Shown in pieces: positions 55,914-64,000 of a stretch of DNA of 64,000 nt. The notes under the pieces are model-generated. The model was not told the origin of the DNA. It was given only the letters and a program-made list of their open reading frames with translations, and ran no database searches. Each line of letters begins with the position of its first letter. Position 1 is the first letter of the stretch. A program made the position numbers and the translations under genes. Source of the DNA: Pseudomonadota bacterium (GTDB lineage Bacteria > Pseudomonadota > Gammaproteobacteria > Burkholderiales > Thiobacillaceae); assembly GCA_021802555.1 (NCBI GenBank), contig JAJZRU010000002.1:62001-126000 (forward strand), given 5' to 3'.

Positions 55914-56355
55914 GGTGGTGGAGATCTACACCGACGGCGCCTGCAAGGGCAATCCCGGGCCGGGCGGCTGGGGCGCGCTGCTGGTATGCGGCGCGCGCCG
56001 GCGCGAGCTCAAAGGCGGCGAGCTTGCCACCACCAACAATCGCATGGAGCTGATGGCGGTGATCGAGGCGCTCAGTGCGCTGGCGCGCCCCAGCCATGTG
56101 CGCCTGCACACCGATTCCCAGTACGTGCACAAGGGCATGACCGAATGGCTGGCCGGCTGGCGCGCGCGCGCCTGGCGCACGGCCCAGGGCGCGGCGGTGA
56201 AGAATCGCGATCTGTGGGAGCGGCTCGACGCGCTGGCGCGCGCCCATCGCATTCAATGGGTGTGGGTGAAAGGGCATGCGGGGCATGAGGGTAACGAGGC
56301 TGCCGATCGCTTGGCCAACGAAGGCGCCGCCGCCGTCCTGGGGAACGCAGCATGA
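55897..56355 (+). CDS. rnhA: Ribonuclease HI
   Basis: This 152-residue nuclease degrades RNA in RNA-DNA hybrids. The catalytic carboxylates are visible: Asp in [18 protein letters not shown], Glu in [13 protein letters not shown], Asp in LHTDSQYV and a C-terminal Asp in [10 protein letters not shown]. The GTG at 55897 ([14 protein letters not shown]) is the most likely start. Its stop overlaps the dnaQ ATG. Confidence 0.95.
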   Translation: MTKPCEVVEIYTDGACKGNPGPGGWGALLVCGARRRELKGGELATTNNRMELMAVIEALSALARPSHVRLHTDSQYVHKGMTEWLAGWRARAWRTAQGAAVKNRDLWERLDALARAHRIQWVWVKGHAGHEGNEAADRLANEGAAAVLGNAA

Positions 56356-57041
56356 CGCGGCAGATCGTGCTGGATACCGAAACCACGGGCCTGGAGCCGC
56401 GCCAGGGGCATCGCGTCATCGAATTGGCGGCCGTGGAGCTGGTCAACCGCAGCCTCACCGGGCAGCGTTTCCATCGCTACTTAAACCCCGAGCGGGACAT
56501 CGACGAGGGCGCCCGCCAGGTGCATGGTATCGCGCTCGACTTCCTTCAGGACAAGCCGCGCTTCGCCGACGTTGCGGACGATTTCCTCGATTTCGTCGCC
56601 GATGCCGAGCTAATCATCCACAACGCGCCTTTCGACCTGGCCTTTCTCGCCGTCGAGCTGGAGCTCTCCGGCCGGCGGCCGAATTGGCGCGAACCGGTGA
56701 TCGACACCCTGGTGCTGGCGCGCGAGCGCCATCCCGGGCAGCGCAACAATCTCGACGCCTTGTGCAAGCGCTATGGCGTGGACAATTCCAACCGTACGCT
56801 GCACGGCGCCTTGCTCGACTGCGAGCTGCTGGCTGCGGTGTATCTTGCCATGACGCGCGGTCAGGAATCGCTGCTTGTGACGGATGACCGGGAAGGGCCC
56901 GTGCGGCGCGGAGTGCGCCGCGCCCGTCCGTTGGCGCTCGCGGCCTCCGCCTCGGAGCTTGAGCAGCATGCGCGCGTGCTGGAGGCGATCCGCAAGGAAA
57001 GTGGCGGAGCCTGCCTGTGGCCGGGCGATGATGCGGCGTGA
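56352..57041 (+). CDS. dnaQ: DNA polymerase III epsilon subunit (proofreading exonuclease)
   Basis: This is a 229-residue DEDDh 3'-5' exonuclease. ExoI reads [24 protein letters not shown], ExoII reads [17 protein letters not shown], and the ExoIII His-Asp pair lies in [17 protein letters not shown]. The C-terminal segment is the polymerase alpha-binding tail. Overlap with rnhA matches the arrangement of many proteobacteria. Confidence 0.94.
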   Translation: MTRQIVLDTETTGLEPRQGHRVIELAAVELVNRSLTGQRFHRYLNPERDIDEGARQVHGIALDFLQDKPRFADVADDFLDFVADAELIIHNAPFDLAFLAVELELSGRRPNWREPVIDTLVLARERHPGQRNNLDALCKRYGVDNSNRTLHGALLDCELLAAVYLAMTRGQESLLVTDDREGPVRRGVRRARPLALAASASELEQHARVLEAIRKESGGACLWPGDDAA

Positions 57042-57060
57042 GGATGCCGGCTGCGCAGCC

Positions 57061-58041
57061 ATGAGTTTTCGACCTTGGCTGTTGCTGTGGCTGCTCATCC
57101 TGGCCTGCACGGCCCCTGCGCGCGCTGCGCAAGTGGTGCTGGTGGTTTTGAGCGACAGCACGGCCCCGTATCAGGAGGTGCTGCGGGCTCTGGATGCGGG
57201 CTTGCTGCCGCCGCGCTATCAGGTGCGTGTGGTTTCCCCCCAGCAGATCGACGCCGGCGCGCCGCAGGCGCAGGGCGCTGACCTCATCGTCACCCTGGGG
57301 GTGCAGGCGGCCGAGAGCCTCGACCGCCTGCCGCCCGCCATTCCCGCGCTGACGGCGCTCATTCCGCGCGACTGGTACGTGGCGCGCGGCCAGGCGCTGC
57401 TGCTCAAGCGCCGCGACGTCAGCGTCCTGTTCCTGGATCAACCGCTGGAGCGTCAACTGCGCCTGCTGCACGCGGCGCTGCCGGAGGCCAGGGAGATCGG
57501 CGTGGTGCTGAGCCCGCAGCGCAGCTGGCTGCTGCCGCGGCTGGAGCAGGCGGCGCAGAAGGTCGGCCTCAAGCTCAACGCCGCCGTGCTCGGGCCGCGG
57601 CAGGGTCTGGTGATGGCGCTGGACAAGGTGCTGGGCGAAAGCGACTTGCTGCTGGCGCTGCCGGATCCCGAAGTGTTCAACAGCGCCACCGCGCAAACCG
57701 TGTTTCTCACCGCGTATCGCTACCGCGAGCCGGTGGTGGGTTATTCGGCCTCCATGGAGCGCGCCGGCGCGCTCATCTCCTTCTATTCCACCCCCGCGCA
57801 GATCGGCCGCCAAACGGCGGCGCTGGCGGCGCGCATCCTGGCGTCCGCGGACAAATCCCTGCCGCCGCAATATCCGGCGGAATACTCCATCGCGATGAAC
57901 GATTATGTGGCGCGCTCTTTGGGCATGCGCCTGCCCTCCGAGGAAGCCATACGGAAATCCCTGGATGCCGCGGCCTGGCACCGCGACGCCGCCCAGGAGC
58001 CTCGCGCGGCGGAAGGGATGGAAGGGATATGGAATGATTAG
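57061..58041 (+). CDS. ABC-type (COG2984/TrpX-like) periplasmic binding protein without a transporter
   Basis: This 326-residue exported binding protein has a signal peptide (FRPWLLLWLLILACTAPARA) and then the two-lobed fold: QVVLVVLSDSTAPYQEVL, DLIVTLGVQAAESLD, IGVVLSPQRSWLLPRLEQAA and EPVVGYSASMERAGALISFYS. No permease or ATPase is nearby. It overlaps the following GGDEF-EAL gene by eight bases, so it probably delivers a ligand signal to that protein rather than feeding an importer. Confidence 0.75.
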   Translation: MSFRPWLLLWLLILACTAPARAAQVVLVVLSDSTAPYQEVLRALDAGLLPPRYQVRVVSPQQIDAGAPQAQGADLIVTLGVQAAESLDRLPPAIPALTALIPRDWYVARGQALLLKRRDVSVLFLDQPLERQLRLLHAALPEAREIGVVLSPQRSWLLPRLEQAAQKVGLKLNAAVLGPRQGLVMALDKVLGESDLLLALPDPEVFNSATAQTVFLTAYRYREPVVGYSASMERAGALISFYSTPAQIGRQTAALAARILASADKSLPPQYPAEYSIAMNDYVARSLGMRLPSEEAIRKSLDAAAWHRDAAQEPRAAEGMEGIWND

Positions 58042-60142
58042 CCCCGGCATACGCGCGCGCGTGCTCTGGCTGGCCATCCTCCCGGCCGCATTTCTGGGCA
58101 TCGTGCTGATGGTGCTGCTCACCGCCGACAAGCTGCGTGCGCTGGATCAGTCGCTGCAAGAGCGCGCCTCGGCCATCGCGCGCAACCTGGCGCCGGCCAC
58201 CGAATACGGCGTGGCGACCGGAAATGTGCGCATTCTCGCCAATCTGCTGGATGCAGTGGGCAAGGAGGCGGACGTGAAGAGCGTAGCGGTGTTCGCCGCC
58301 GACGGACGCCCGCTTGCCCAGGTGGGGCATGGTGACTGGCTGCGCTACCCGTACAATGCGGCCCGCGACGGCAACGCGCGGGAGTTTCGGGGGGCGCACA
58401 GCCTGTATTACTACGCAACCATTTTGCGCACCGAGGTTGCGGTGGACGACTTTCACGACCCCGGCGGGAACGCCAGTTCCGCGCCGCGCCGCCTGGGGTG
58501 GGTAGCGCTGGAGGTTTCCCGCGCCAATACCCTGCGCAGCCAGCATCGCGCCATCCTGCAAAGCCTCGCCGTGCTGCTCGCCGGGCTGGCGCTGAGCGCG
58601 CTCATCGGCTGGCGCCTGGGGCGCCAGATCAGCCGTCCCGTGCTGGCGCTGGCGCACACCGTGGGGCGCATCGGCGAGGGGCATCTGGACGAGCGTGCGC
58701 AAGTCGGGGGTGGTGGTGAGATTGGCCTGCTCCAGCAAGGCGTCAACGCCATGGCGGCGCGGCTGCAATCCATGCACGAGCAGATGCAGGAGCGCATCGA
58801 CCAGGCCACCGCGCGCCTGGCCTACCAGGCCAGCCACGATGCGCTCACCGGCCTGGTGAACCGGCGCGAGTTCGAGCAGCGCCTGGAGCGGGCGGTGGCA
58901 TCCAGTTTGAACCACGGGCGCAGCCACGCGCTGTGCTACATGGATCTGGATCAATTCAAGGTCATCAACGACACCTGCGGCCACGCCGCGGGCGACGAGC
59001 TTTTGCGCCAGCTTGCGCTCATCCTCAAGAATCATCTGCGCCACCGCGACACCCTGGCGCGCCTGGGCGGGGACGAGTTCGCCCTGCTGCTGGAGAACTG
59101 CTCGCAGGAGGATGCCCTGCATGTCGCGGACACCTTTCGCGCCGCGGTGGCCGGCTTTCGCTTCAAATGGGGGGAAAAGATATTTTCCGTGGGCATGAGC
59201 CAGGGTCTGGTGATGGTGACGCCGGTGGGAGGCTCGGCCGCCAATCTGCTGTCCGCCGCCGATGCCGCCTGCTATGTGGCCAAGGACCGCGGGCGCAATC
59301 AGGTACACCTCTACGAGCCGCGCGATACCGAGCTGGCGCGCCATCACAGCGAAATGCAGTGGGTGAGCCGCATCCAGAAGGCGCTGGAGGAAAAGCGCTT
59401 GCGCTTGTACTGGCAGGAGGTGGTGGCCTTGGGTGGGGCGGGCGGCAGGCATGTGGAATTCCTCCTGCGTCTGGCCGAGGACGACGGCAGCGTGGTCTTG
59501 CCCATGTCCTTCATTCCGGCGGCGGAGCGCTACGGTCTCATGCCCTTGCTGGATCGCTGGGTCATCGAGCAGGTCCTAGGCCTGTGCCGCAGCGGCCGGG
59601 ACGGCGGCGGCGCTCCGCTCGAATCCTATGCCATCAACCTATCCGGGGCCTCGCTCAAGGATCCCGAGTTCCGCCGTGCGCTGTACGAGGACTTGCGCGG
59701 CAATCCGGATATCGCGCCCCTGCTTTGCTTCGAGATCACGGAGACCGCGGCCATCGGCAACTTGGTGGTGGTGAACCAGTTCATGGAGGAACTGCGCGCC
59801 TTCGGCTGCCGCTTTTCGCTGGACGACTTCGGCAGCGGCCTGTCCTCCTTCAACTATCTGCGCAATCTGCGCGTGGACTATCTCAAGATCGACGGCAACT
59901 TCGTGCGCAACCTGGCGCAGGACGCCGTGGACCGCTCCATGGTGGAATCCATCCACCGCCTGGGCAAGCTGGTGGGGCTCAAGACCATTGCAGAGTTCGT
60001 GGAAAGCGCGCCCGCGCTGGAGATACTGCGCACCATCGGCCTGGACTATGTGCAGGGCGATTACCTGCACAAGGCCGAGCCCATCGACACCCTGTGCCGC
60101 GAGGCGGTCGACGCAGTCGACGCGGCTGTCAGGCAACCGTGA
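58034..60142 (+). CDS. HAMP-GGDEF-EAL cyclic-di-GMP protein
   Basis: This 702-residue membrane protein has helix 1 at about 10-30, a periplasmic sensor to about 175 and helix 2 (ILQSLAVLLAGLALSALIGW). HAMP, GGDEF and EAL domains follow. The cyclase motif is intact (ARLGGDEFALLL). The EAL domain starts EFL rather than EAL but keeps AINLSG, FEITET, LDDFGSG, YLKIDG and AEFVE. It could therefore be bifunctional. It overlaps the binding-protein gene upstream, and its 3' end overlaps the convergent HMA gene by 14 bases. Confidence 0.9.
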   Translation: MISPGIRARVLWLAILPAAFLGIVLMVLLTADKLRALDQSLQERASAIARNLAPATEYGVATGNVRILANLLDAVGKEADVKSVAVFAADGRPLAQVGHGDWLRYPYNAARDGNAREFRGAHSLYYYATILRTEVAVDDFHDPGGNASSAPRRLGWVALEVSRANTLRSQHRAILQSLAVLLAGLALSALIGWRLGRQISRPVLALAHTVGRIGEGHLDERAQVGGGGEIGLLQQGVNAMAARLQSMHEQMQERIDQATARLAYQASHDALTGLVNRREFEQRLERAVASSLNHGRSHALCYMDLDQFKVINDTCGHAAGDELLRQLALILKNHLRHRDTLARLGGDEFALLLENCSQEDALHVADTFRAAVAGFRFKWGEKIFSVGMSQGLVMVTPVGGSAANLLSAADAACYVAKDRGRNQVHLYEPRDTELARHHSEMQWVSRIQKALEEKRLRLYWQEVVALGGAGGRHVEFLLRLAEDDGSVVLPMSFIPAAERYGLMPLLDRWVIEQVLGLCRSGRDGGGAPLESYAINLSGASLKDPEFRRALYEDLRGNPDIAPLLCFEITETAAIGNLVVVNQFMEELRAFGCRFSLDDFGSGLSSFNYLRNLRVDYLKIDGNFVRNLAQDAVDRSMVESIHRLGKLVGLKTIAEFVESAPALEILRTIGLDYVQGDYLHKAEPIDTLCREAVDAVDAAVRQP

Positions 60143-60335
60143 AGCCGGCGTCGCGGATGGCTTTTTCCAGGGCGGCGCGCGGCACGGCGTTTTCGTCGTA
60201 GCGTATCTTGGCCTGGCCGGGCGTCAGGCTGACTTCGACGCTTTCCACGCCGGGCAGGGCCTTGAGCACGCGGTTGACGCTGGCGGTGCAGCCGCCGCAG
60301 GTCATGCCGGTGATGGAGATGATATCTACTTGCAT
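60129..60335 (-). CDS. Heavy-metal-associated (HMA) domain protein, CopZ-like
   Basis: This 68-residue metallochaperone has the MTCGGC metal-binding motif in SITGMTCGGCTASVNRVL, then VESVEVSLTPGQAKIRYD, matching the ferredoxin-like HMA fold. I prefer ATG 60335 with AGGAACC upstream; a TTG five codons earlier (60350) would overlap the preceding stop. Such proteins pass Cu(I) to a P-type ATPase, but none is adjacent. Confidence 0.88.
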   Translation of the reverse strand: MQVDIISITGMTCGGCTASVNRVLKALPGVESVEVSLTPGQAKIRYDENAVPRAALEKAIRDAGFTVA

Positions 60336-60346
60336 GCCGGTTCCTG

Positions 60347-60652
60347 TCAACGTGCGGGTTTTTTCACGGCTTCCTTGGCCGTATCGATGAGCTTGTCGGC
60401 CACCACTTCGGCATCCACCTGGAAGGTGCCGGAATCGAGCGCGTTTTTGACCGCGGCAACTTTGGCCGCGTCGGCGACGTCGACGGCTTCGAGCGCCTCT
60501 TCGGCCATGCGCAGGGTCGTGGTAGCGGCGCCGATCTCGACGCGGTCGGCGCCGCCGGGCGAAGCGGGGCGCGCTTCCGCAGGCGCGCCCTTGGGGCGGG
60601 TTTTGTCAACCTTGCCAGCGCGCGCCGGGCCTGAACGTTTTTCGATTTTCAT
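60347..60652 (-). CDS. flgM: FlgM-like anti-sigma-28 factor
   Basis: This 101-residue protein has a disordered basic N-terminal half. The C-terminal half reads AAKVAAVKNALDSGTFQVDAEVVADKLIDTA, the FlgM pattern KVxAIxxAIxxGxFxVxxxxVAxxLI that binds FliA. No flagellar genes lie in the window, so it is an orphan or a divergent relative. It is followed by the HMA gene, whose start region touches its stop. Confidence 0.65.
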   Translation of the reverse strand: MKIEKRSGPARAGKVDKTRPKGAPAEARPASPGGADRVEIGAATTTLRMAEEALEAVDVADAAKVAAVKNALDSGTFQVDAEVVADKLIDTAKEAVKKPAR

Positions 60653-60722
60653 GATCTTCGTCTGCCGCAGGGGTATTTTCGAACTATAGATTACGGCAGT
60701 TCGCCGCTGAGCCTTAGGCCGT

Positions 60723-61574
60723 TTATCGGCTTGCCGGTTCCCCGAGCAGGGGCAGCACTCCGTCCAGCCCGCAGAAATTGAGGGCATGGCTGGCCTGGGC
60801 GCGCACCACGGGCTTGGCGTGGAAGGCGATGCTCACGCCTGCGGCCGCCATCATCCTGAGGTCGTTGGCGCCGTCGCCGATGGCGACCACCCGGGCGGCG
60901 GACAACCCCAGCGCGGTGCGGGTCTGTTCCAGGCGCGCCGCTTTTCCCGTGGCGTCCAGGATGTCGCCCAGCACCCGGCCGGTGAGCCGGCCGTCGACGA
61001 TCTCCAGGGTGTTTGCGGCCGCGGCATCCAGCCCCAAGCGGGCCTTCAGGCGTTCGGTGAAATAGGTGAATCCGCCGGAAACCAAGAGCGTCTTGATACC
61101 CGCGCGGCGCAAGGCCGCGAGCAGGATTTCCGCGCCGGCGGTCAGTTGCAGCCGCTCATCGTGGACCCGTGCCAGGGCCGAATCCGGCAAGCCGCGCAGC
61201 AGGCCCACGCGGCGGCGCAGGCTTTCCGCGAAGTCGATCTCGCCGCGCATAGCGGCTGCCGTGATGGCCGCCACCTCGGGCTTCAGGCCCTGCATGTCGG
61301 CGATCTCGTCTATGCATTCGATGGTGATGAGGGTGGAATCCATGTCCATCACCAGCAGGCCGAAGTCGCTCAGCTTGCGCGCTTCGGGAATGTAACCCCA
61401 GTCCAGGCGCTCGGCCTCGCAATAGGCCGCCACGGCCTCTTTTTGGCTCGCGTCCGCGCCGGGCAGGCAAAAGGCCTGCGGATTGAGCGCGCGGATCTCG
61501 CCCGCCTGTGCGAGTTTTGCCAGCTGCTTGAGCGTGGGGGTGGGGATGTCGTTGCCCTGGATAATCAAATTCAT
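60723..61574 (-). CDS. serB: Phosphoserine phosphatase
   Basis: This 283-residue HAD-family enzyme catalyses the last step of serine biosynthesis. The nucleophile motif is MDMDSTLI, followed by ECIDEIADMQGLKPEVAAIT, LVSGGFTYFTERL (motif II) and GDGANDLRMMAAAGVSIAF (motif III). About 75 N-terminal residues form the ACT-like regulatory segment. It begins 23 bases after the mfd stop codon and is probably co-transcribed with mfd. Confidence 0.95.
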   Translation of the reverse strand: MNLIIQGNDIPTPTLKQLAKLAQAGEIRALNPQAFCLPGADASQKEAVAAYCEAERLDWGYIPEARKLSDFGLLVMDMDSTLITIECIDEIADMQGLKPEVAAITAAAMRGEIDFAESLRRRVGLLRGLPDSALARVHDERLQLTAGAEILLAALRRAGIKTLLVSGGFTYFTERLKARLGLDAAAANTLEIVDGRLTGRVLGDILDATGKAARLEQTRTALGLSAARVVAIGDGANDLRMMAAAGVSIAFHAKPVVRAQASHALNFCGLDGVLPLLGEPASR

Positions 61575-61597
61575 CTTTTTTGTCGCCTTTTCCGGCT

Positions 61598-64000
61598 TTA
61601 GCCGATTTCCTTGAACAGCCTGCGGGCGTTGTCCACCCGGCTTGCGAGGTCCGGGCTGGGCGTGTTCCAGCGCAAACGGTCCTGGCCTGCCAGCCGCATG
61701 TCGCGGCGTGATTGCAACAGGTGGATGATGCGCCCCGCGTCCACCGGCGCCTGGGGCGCGAGTTGTACGACGATGGCGTCCGGACCGGCGTCCAGCTTGG
61801 CCACGCCCAGAGGCTTGGCCGCCAAGCGCAGGCGATGGGTTTCCAGCAACGCGCGCGTGGGCTCGGGGAGATGGCCGAAGCGGTCGATGAGCTCCTCGGC
61901 CAGGGCGTCCACGTCTTCCGTCCTGCCGCAGTTGGCCAGGCGTTTGTAGATCACCAGACGCTCGTGCACGTCGTTGCAATACGTCTCCGGCAGCAGGGCG
62001 GGCAGGTGCAGGTTGATTTCCGACACCACGCCCAGCGGCTGGCCGAGATCGGGTTCGCGGCCCTGCCTCAGGCTGTCCACGGCAGTCGCCAGCATGTCGT
62101 TGTAGAGCGCGAAGCCGACTTCCAGCATGTCGCCGCTCTGCTTCTCGCCCAGCACCTCGCCGGCGCCGCGGATTTCCAGGTCGTGCATGGCCAGATGAAA
62201 GCCCGCGCCCAGGTCTTCCATGAGCTGGATGGCTTCCAGGCGCTTGTGTGCCTGCGCCGTGAGCTTGGCGCCTTCGGGCACCAGCAGGTAGGCGAAGGCC
62301 TGGTGGTGCGAGCGCCCCACCCGGCCGCGCAACTGGTGCAACTGGGCCAGGCCGAATTTGTCGGCGCGGTTGATGATGATGGTGTTGGCGCTGGGGACAT
62401 CGATGCCCGTCTCGATGATGGTGGTGCACAGCAGGAGGTCGAAGCGCTGCTGGTAGAAGTCGCGCATGACGTGCTCCAGTTCGCGCTCCGGCATCTGGCC
62501 ATGGCCGACATGGATGCGCGCCTCGGGCAGCAATTGAGTGAGCCTTTCCTGCATGGCGTAGATGCTTTCCACCTCGTTGTGCAGGAAATATACCTGCCCG
62601 CCGCGCTTGAGTTCGCGCAGCACCGCCTCGCGGATGAGACCCTGGCCATAGGGGCGCACGAAAGTCTTGACCGCCAGGCGTTTGAGCGGCGCGGTGGCGA
62701 TGACGGAGAAATCGCGGATGCCTTCCAGCGACATGGCCAGGGTGCGCGGGATGGGCGTGGCGGTCAAGGTGAGCACGTCGACCTCGGCGCGCAGCGCCTT
62801 GAGCTGCTCCTTCTGGCGCACGCCGAAGCGATGCTCCTCGTCGATGGTCACCAGGCCCAGGCGCGCGAATTTGACGTCCTTCTGGATGAGGCGGTGGGTG
62901 CCGATGACGATGTCTATGGTTCCCTTCTTCAGGCCGTCGAGCACCTCGGCCTGTTCCTTGGCGGTGCGGAAGCGCGACAGCTCGGCGATCCTGATCGGCC
63001 AGCCGGAAAAGCGCTCGATGAAATTCTGGTAATGCTGCTCGGCCAGCAAGGTGGTGGGTACCAGCACCGCCACCTGTTTGCCGCCCATCACGGCGACGAA
63101 GGCGGCGCGCAGCGCGACCTCGGTCTTGCCGAAGCCGACATCGCCGCAGATGAGCCGGTCCATGGGCTTGCCCGTCGCCATGTCCTTGAGCACCGCGGCG
63201 ATGGCGGCGGCCTGGTCGGGGGTTTCCACGAAGCCGAAGCCTTCCGCGAAGCGCTGATAGTCCAGCTCCGCGAACCGGAAGGCATGGCCTTGCCGCGCGG
63301 CGCGCTGCGCATAGAGCGCGAGCAGTTCCGCCGCCGTGTCGCGCGCCGCCTGCATGGCGCGGCGGCGCGCCTTTTCCCATTGCTCGGTGCCCAGGCGGTG
63401 CAGCGGCGCGGCGTCCGGCTCGGCGCCCGAATAGCGCGCGATGACCTGCAACTGCGAAACCGGCACATAGAGCTTGTCGGCGTTGGCGTATTCGAGTTGC
63501 AGGAACTCCGTCGGCCCTTCGCCCAGATCCATGGTGACCAGGCCCTGGTAGCGCCCCACACCGTGCTGGCTGTGCACCACGGGGTCGCCGATTTTCAGCT
63601 CGGACAAATCGCGCAGCAGGCCTTCGGCATCCGTGGCGCGGGCCTCGCGGGCGCGGCGCGGGCGCGGCGGCAGGGCGTAGAGTTCTGTTTCGGTGACCAC
63701 GCCCAGGCGGCCATCCGTGCTTTGGAAGCCCACGGCCAGCGGCCCCACGCCCAGTTGCACGAGGGCGTCGTGGGCCAGGAAATCCTGCCAGGACTCCGCC
63801 AGGCGCGCGCTCAGGCCGTGTTCGGCGAGGAATTCGCGCAGCGTCTCGCGCCGCCCTTCGCCGGGCGCGAGGATCAGGGTCTTGCCCGGGCGCGCGACAT
63901 AGGCCGCCAGACGCTCCAGCGGCGTGGCGGCACGCCGGTCCACCACCAGTTCCGGCAGCGCGCAGGTGGGGCCGGCACCCTCGGCGGCGAGGGTCAGGCG
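61598..64000 (-). CDS. mfd: Transcription-repair coupling factor Mfd (partial, 5' end beyond the window)
   Basis: This frame covers about 800 C-terminal codons of Mfd and stays open to the right edge, where it is truncated. The RNA polymerase-interacting domain appears as IGDPVVHSQHGVGRYQGL. The RecG-like motor has Walker A GDVGFGKTEVALRAAF, the DEEH box TIDEEHRFGVRQKE, TATPIPRTLAMS and QLRGRVGRSHHQAFAYLL. The TRCF C-terminal domain ends at the stop. Mfd removes stalled polymerase and recruits UvrA. Confidence 0.95.
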   Translation of the reverse strand, partial: RLTLAAEGAGPTCALPELVVDRRAATPLERLAAYVARPGKTLILAPGEGRRETLREFLAEHGLSARLAESWQDFLAHDALVQLGVGPLAVGFQSTDGRLGVVTETELYALPPRPRRAREARATDAEGLLRDLSELKIGDPVVHSQHGVGRYQGLVTMDLGEGPTEFLQLEYANADKLYVPVSQLQVIARYSGAEPDAAPLHRLGTEQWEKARRRAMQAARDTAAELLALYAQRAARQGHAFRFAELDYQRFAEGFGFVETPDQAAAIAAVLKDMATGKPMDRLICGDVGFGKTEVALRAAFVAVMGGKQVAVLVPTTLLAEQHYQNFIERFSGWPIRIAELSRFRTAKEQAEVLDGLKKGTIDIVIGTHRLIQKDVKFARLGLVTIDEEHRFGVRQKEQLKALRAEVDVLTLTATPIPRTLAMSLEGIRDFSVIATAPLKRLAVKTFVRPYGQGLIREAVLRELKRGGQVYFLHNEVESIYAMQERLTQLLPEARIHVGHGQMPERELEHVMRDFYQQRFDLLLCTTIIETGIDVPSANTIIINRADKFGLAQLHQLRGRVGRSHHQAFAYLLVPEGAKLTAQAHKRLEAIQLMEDLGAGFHLAMHDLEIRGAGEVLGEKQSGDMLEVGFALYNDMLATAVDSLRQGREPDLGQPLGVVSEINLHLPALLPETYCNDVHERLVIYKRLANCGRTEDVDALAEELIDRFGHLPEPTRALLETHRLRLAAKPLGVAKLDAGPDAIVVQLAPQAPVDAGRIIHLLQSRRDMRLAGQDRLRWNTPSPDLASRVDNARRLFKEIG

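Noticed and set aside
61575-63380. Extension of SerB upstream into the mfd region
   Set aside because: The frame stays open opposite Mfd codons but lacks motifs. The ATG at 61574 gives a SerB of the usual length.

Overview
The window is GC-rich chromosomal DNA with dense, overlapping operons. Its housekeeping blocks (rnfABCDGE-nth, pilSR beside a PP0621-type gene, mltD-gloB-methyltransferase-rnhA-dnaQ, serB-mfd) fit a betaproteobacterium; I cannot name the genus from sequence alone.

1-17.3 kb is a nitrogen-scavenging island. A first block encodes a BMP-type binding protein, a biuret hydrolase-like cysteine hydrolase, a GntR regulator and AtzG/AtzE/AtzH-like proteins of the cyanurate-biuret pathway. 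A second block starts behind a near-perfect sigma-54 promoter (4635-4650) and a structured leader. It encodes an NMT1-type ABC importer, a creatininase-family hydrolase, a type III glutamine synthetase-like ligase, a NikR-like ribbon-helix-helix protein without a complete nickel site, two DUF1989 proteins (carboxyguanidine deiminase type), a biotin-dependent urea/guanidine carboxylase and allophanate hydrolase. All routes appear to meet at allophanate, which the single AtzF-like enzyme at the end can split to ammonia and CO2. A second sigma-54 promoter precedes amtB at 26.4 kb, so nitrogen control probably links the two loci.

17.3-22.6 kb is accessory DNA: decayed IS66 and IS21-like pieces, one copy of a 129-bp repeat that recurs exactly, inverted, at 54.3 kb, and a four-gene set of unknown function. 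That set holds a secreted GSGAGx-repeat protein, an outer-membrane barrel, a DUF6502-like protein and a DUF5666-like protein. The first and last share a VPSxQxPxV repeat tail ending in VPxM, and I consider this the best candidate for an undescribed system.

22.6-30.6 kb carries a PAS-GGDEF-EAL protein, amtB, a possible HflD relative, a PP0621-type protein and PilS/PilR. 30.7-37.4 kb is a heavy-metal RND efflux operon (order B-A-DUF3240-C) followed by a MarR regulator. 37.4-43.7 kb is nth plus two small unknown genes and the Rnf complex. Alanine dehydrogenase and FabI follow, then a four-gene YejABEF-like peptide importer (45.8-52.2 kb).

52.3-64 kb carries an MltD-like transglycosylase, two tandem repeat copies (one of which supplies the gloB stop codon), gloB, a methyltransferase, rnhA, dnaQ, a binding-protein/GGDEF-EAL pair, an HMA metallochaperone, a FlgM-like protein, serB, and mfd, which runs off the right edge.
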